A stretch of 15,822 bases of DNA from Spirochaetaceae bacterium UBA4077. Lineage in GTDB: Bacteria > Spirochaetota > Spirochaetia > Treponematales > Rectinemataceae. The translations under genes and the position numbers were made by a program. A model generated the notes under the pieces. It did not search any database. It was given only the letters and a program-made list of their open reading frames with translations, and had not been told where the DNA came from. Shown here one piece after another: positions 13,895-15,822 of this stretch; positions within the stretch are counted from its first letter, which is position 1, and every line of letters begins with the position of its first letter. The stretch lies in the NCBI GenBank assembly GCA_002383375.1, contig DFYR01000074.1, forward strand, positions 4,873 to 20,694, read 5' to 3'.

Positions 13895-15822
13895 ATGCAG
13901 ACTATGACTGTTTATCCCTTGTGCGGTATTTCCAGTAATCGGCTTTGCATCCTTTTCCCGATGCGGTTCCAGCTTGTGTCCCTAAGCCGGGGAAGCTATA
14001 GTGAATCCATGATCGACATGAGCGATACGGTACTCGCCTGCCGCCTTAATAAAATCGAAACCTCCCCTAAAAGCATCCAATCCGGCGATAGGACTCTGGA
14101 ATTCCATGTCCACGCCTGGCTGCGGAAAATCACCGGGATAGATACGGCGCTCTTTATGATTTCAGGGAATCTGGTCATTCCGGATTTTACCGCAGCCCGG
14201 AGCATGGCCCAGGCGCTTCGCGATCTAGGTTCTGTCCGAGGTCAGGATACCACGACCTTGAGTGCAGGGCGGCTAAACGCCATGGGTCTGGTGGACGAGA
14301 TCCTCCATAGGGTACTACAGCTCTATCGGCAACGTATCGATCCTCAGGCGCTTGGCCGCCTGATGACAGCCGCCGGGGAGGCGGTGGGTTTACAAGCACT
14401 GGACAGACTCCTTCAGGAATTCTGTACGCAATTTCCGCCCCGGGAGGTCTACTCGGGCGCGATGAGCCCTGAATCCTGGCTGGCTGGCTCCTCGGCCGCG
14501 GACTCCGAGAGCCCGGGGGTGAGCAACCGGGAGATTGCCTTTGAGGAGATGATCCTCCTAAAGCTGGCCAACGAAAATCCCGCATTTGCCCCTTTCCGCT
14601 TTCTCTTCGACGATGGGCTGCGCCCCCTGGCGGAGGTCCCGGACAGCCTGGCGGCAAAAACCTTGTACGCCAAGGTTTTTGCCGCCCTGGACCGGAAAAG
14701 TCGCGAAATGCCCGCCTTCGGCCCAGCCGGCGAAGAGAGCACGCTCCTCGACCTGCTCCGGATGCCAGCCAAGAGGGCGCCCGAGTCTCTGGAGGCGCAG
14801 CTGCGCTGGATCAAGGAACACTGGGGCGCCCGCTTCGACAACGTAGGCGGCAGGATCCTCTCCGGCCTAGACTTGATCGCCGAGGAGGAAAGGCCTTATT
14901 TCCCCCCTGGTCCCGGTCCGGCCAAGGCTTACAGCTATGTCTTTTCCCGGGAAGAGTATGAAAAATTCACCCAGGACCGGGATTGGATGCCCTCCCTGGT
15001 TCTTCTGGCCAAAAACGCCTTAGTCTGGCTCCACCAGCTTTCGGTCAGCCATAAACGTTCCATCAGGCGACTGGACGAGATCCCCGACAGCGAACTGGAC
15101 ACGATAGCCTCCCAGGGCATCAACGGGCTCTGGCTCATCGGCATCTGGCAGCGGAGCCCTGCCAGCGAAAAAATCAAACGCCTCTGCGGCAATCCCGAGG
15201 CTGCGGCCTCGGCCTACTCTCTTTTCGATTACGAAATCGCCTGGGAGCTCGGGGGTTGGGAAGCATTGGACAAGCTCAGGGAGCGCTGCCTCTGGCGGGG
15301 TATACGCCTGGCTGCCGATATGGTGCCCAACCATACCGGTCTCGACTCGGCCTGGATCCGCGAGCGCCCTGATCTCTTCATTGGTACCGATCGCTGTCCC
15401 TTCCCCAATTACAGCTTCAACGGCCCCGATCTCTCGGAAGACCCCTCGGTGGGACTCTGGATCGAAGACCACTACTATTCCCGAAGCGACGCGGCGGTGG
15501 TCTTCAAGCGCCTTGACCGGGCAACAGGCCATGTGCGCTACATCTATCACGGCAACGACGGTACCGGCATGGCCTGGAACGACACGGCGCAGATCGACTT
15601 CCTCAATCCCGAGGCCAGAGCTATGGTCAGGGAACGAATACTTCACGTCGCCAAGCATTTTTCCATCATCCGCTTCGACGCCGCCATGGTGCTTGCCCGC
15701 CAGCATATCAGAAGGCTCTGGTACCCAGCCCCCGGCTCAGGCGGAGCCATACCCTCCCGCTCGGAATATTCTCTCCACGAGGCCGACTTCGACCAGGCCA
15801 TCCCCAGTGAATTCTGGCGCGA
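13895..15822 (+). CDS. GH13 alpha-amylase-family protein, 3' end outside the window
   Basis: At least 642 codons are open to the right edge. The C-terminal half carries a GH13 barrel: GINGLWLIGIWQ (strand beta-3, near 407-418), FDYEIAWELGG (D445 in the usual YDY position), region I DMVPNH (from D475), and region II RFDAAMV with the expected nucleophile D595. The general-acid glutamate and the NHD region lie beyond the window. Residues 1 to about 385 are not part of the barrel: a conserved-looking block around 69-135 (FHVHAW, then GNLVIPDF and NAMGLVDEILH), a Ser/Pro/Glu-rich linker near 188-215, and a helical stretch. Long alpha-amylase-like proteins of this layout exist in other bacteria; the substrate is unknown. 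The ATG at 13895 has GGAG only 3 bases upstream, and 13904 or later ATGs (to residue 44) are possible. Divergent from tetR. Confidence 0.88.
   Translation, partial: MQTMTVYPLCGISSNRLCILFPMRFQLVSLSRGSYSESMIDMSDTVLACRLNKIETSPKSIQSGDRTLEFHVHAWLRKITGIDTALFMISGNLVIPDFTAARSMAQALRDLGSVRGQDTTTLSAGRLNAMGLVDEILHRVLQLYRQRIDPQALGRLMTAAGEAVGLQALDRLLQEFCTQFPPREVYSGAMSPESWLAGSSAADSESPGVSNREIAFEEMILLKLANENPAFAPFRFLFDDGLRPLAEVPDSLAAKTLYAKVFAALDRKSREMPAFGPAGEESTLLDLLRMPAKRAPESLEAQLRWIKEHWGARFDNVGGRILSGLDLIAEEERPYFPPGPGPAKAYSYVFSREEYEKFTQDRDWMPSLVLLAKNALVWLHQLSVSHKRSIRRLDEIPDSELDTIASQGINGLWLIGIWQRSPASEKIKRLCGNPEAAASAYSLFDYEIAWELGGWEALDKLRERCLWRGIRLAADMVPNHTGLDSAWIRERPDLFIGTDRCPFPNYSFNGPDLSEDPSVGLWIEDHYYSRSDAAVVFKRLDRATGHVRYIYHGNDGTGMAWNDTAQIDFLNPEARAMVRERILHVAKHFSIIRFDAAMVLARQHIRRLWYPAPGSGGAIPSRSEYSLHEADFDQAIPSEFWR

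Noticed and set aside
14187..14657. Pro/Arg-rich open frame on the minus strand
   Set aside because: Low-complexity composition typical of a reverse-frame shadow, within the continuous GH13 frame.
15020..15706. Long open frame of 228 codons on the minus strand
   Set aside because: It lies wholly inside the GH13 gene, whose motifs are unmistakable on the plus strand; the reverse frame is open because of GC-rich codon bias.
1..15822. CRISPR array, tRNA/rRNA, insertion sequence or prophage
   Set aside because: No regularly spaced repeats, cloverleaf, transposase or phage gene was seen; nearly all bases are assigned to housekeeping or accessory genes.

Overview
The window is ordinary, densely packed bacterial chromosome with genes on both strands and no gap over 300 bases without a gene. 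The best guess at origin is a spirochaete of the Treponema/Spirochaeta line. The main reason is a complete alanyl-tRNA synthetase of only 598 residues that lacks the C-terminal C-Ala domain, as I recall for spirochaetes. A compact dxs-folP-cdaA-cdaR-acpS-truA cluster and an envelope lipoprotein are compatible with this. The assignment is inference, since no rRNA or other marker is present. Base composition is moderately GC-rich. I see no insertion sequence, tRNA, rRNA, CRISPR array or phage gene.

Layout. Positions 7-1044 (minus) hold a GTG-started RluA-type pseudouridine synthase, divergent from an MscS-type channel (1083-1976, plus). From 7794 down to 1892 (minus) runs a tight cluster: dxs (isoprenoid precursors), folP (folate), cdaA and a YbbR/CdaR-like partner (cyclic di-AMP), acpS (acyl-carrier-protein activation) and truA (tRNA pseudouridine). 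Junctions are overlaps of 29, 11 and 7 bases and one 2-base gap; the only real break is 92 bases before acpS. truA and mscS collide tail to tail with an 85-base overlap. A small unrecognised gene (7871-8260, plus) separates dxs from alaS (8263-10059, minus).

The right half is more accessory. It has an extended-SDR epimerase-like gene (10191-11237, plus) with a palindromic operator in its promoter. A TetR regulator and a single-domain asparaginase-family protein are joined by a TGATG overlap (12287 down to 11176, minus). A TTG-started lytic transglycosylase lipoprotein follows (12459-13190, plus), its ribosome binding site able to fold into a hairpin. A second, TTG-started TetR (13833 down to 13210, minus) is divergent from a large GH13 alpha-amylase-family protein that starts near 13895 and runs off the right edge.

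How they work together. The left half joins RNA modification, isoprenoid, folate, fatty-acid-carrier and second-messenger functions, probably in one or two transcripts. The right half looks like small regulated units of sugar and cell-wall metabolism under two TetR repressors. No clearly new system was found. The most interesting signals are regulatory: several genes lack a Shine-Dalgarno sequence and have promoter-like hexamers ending 6-8 bases before the start codon (possible leaderless mRNAs), a TetR-style operator, a hairpin hiding a ribosome binding site, and terminator-like structure inside an antisense coding region.
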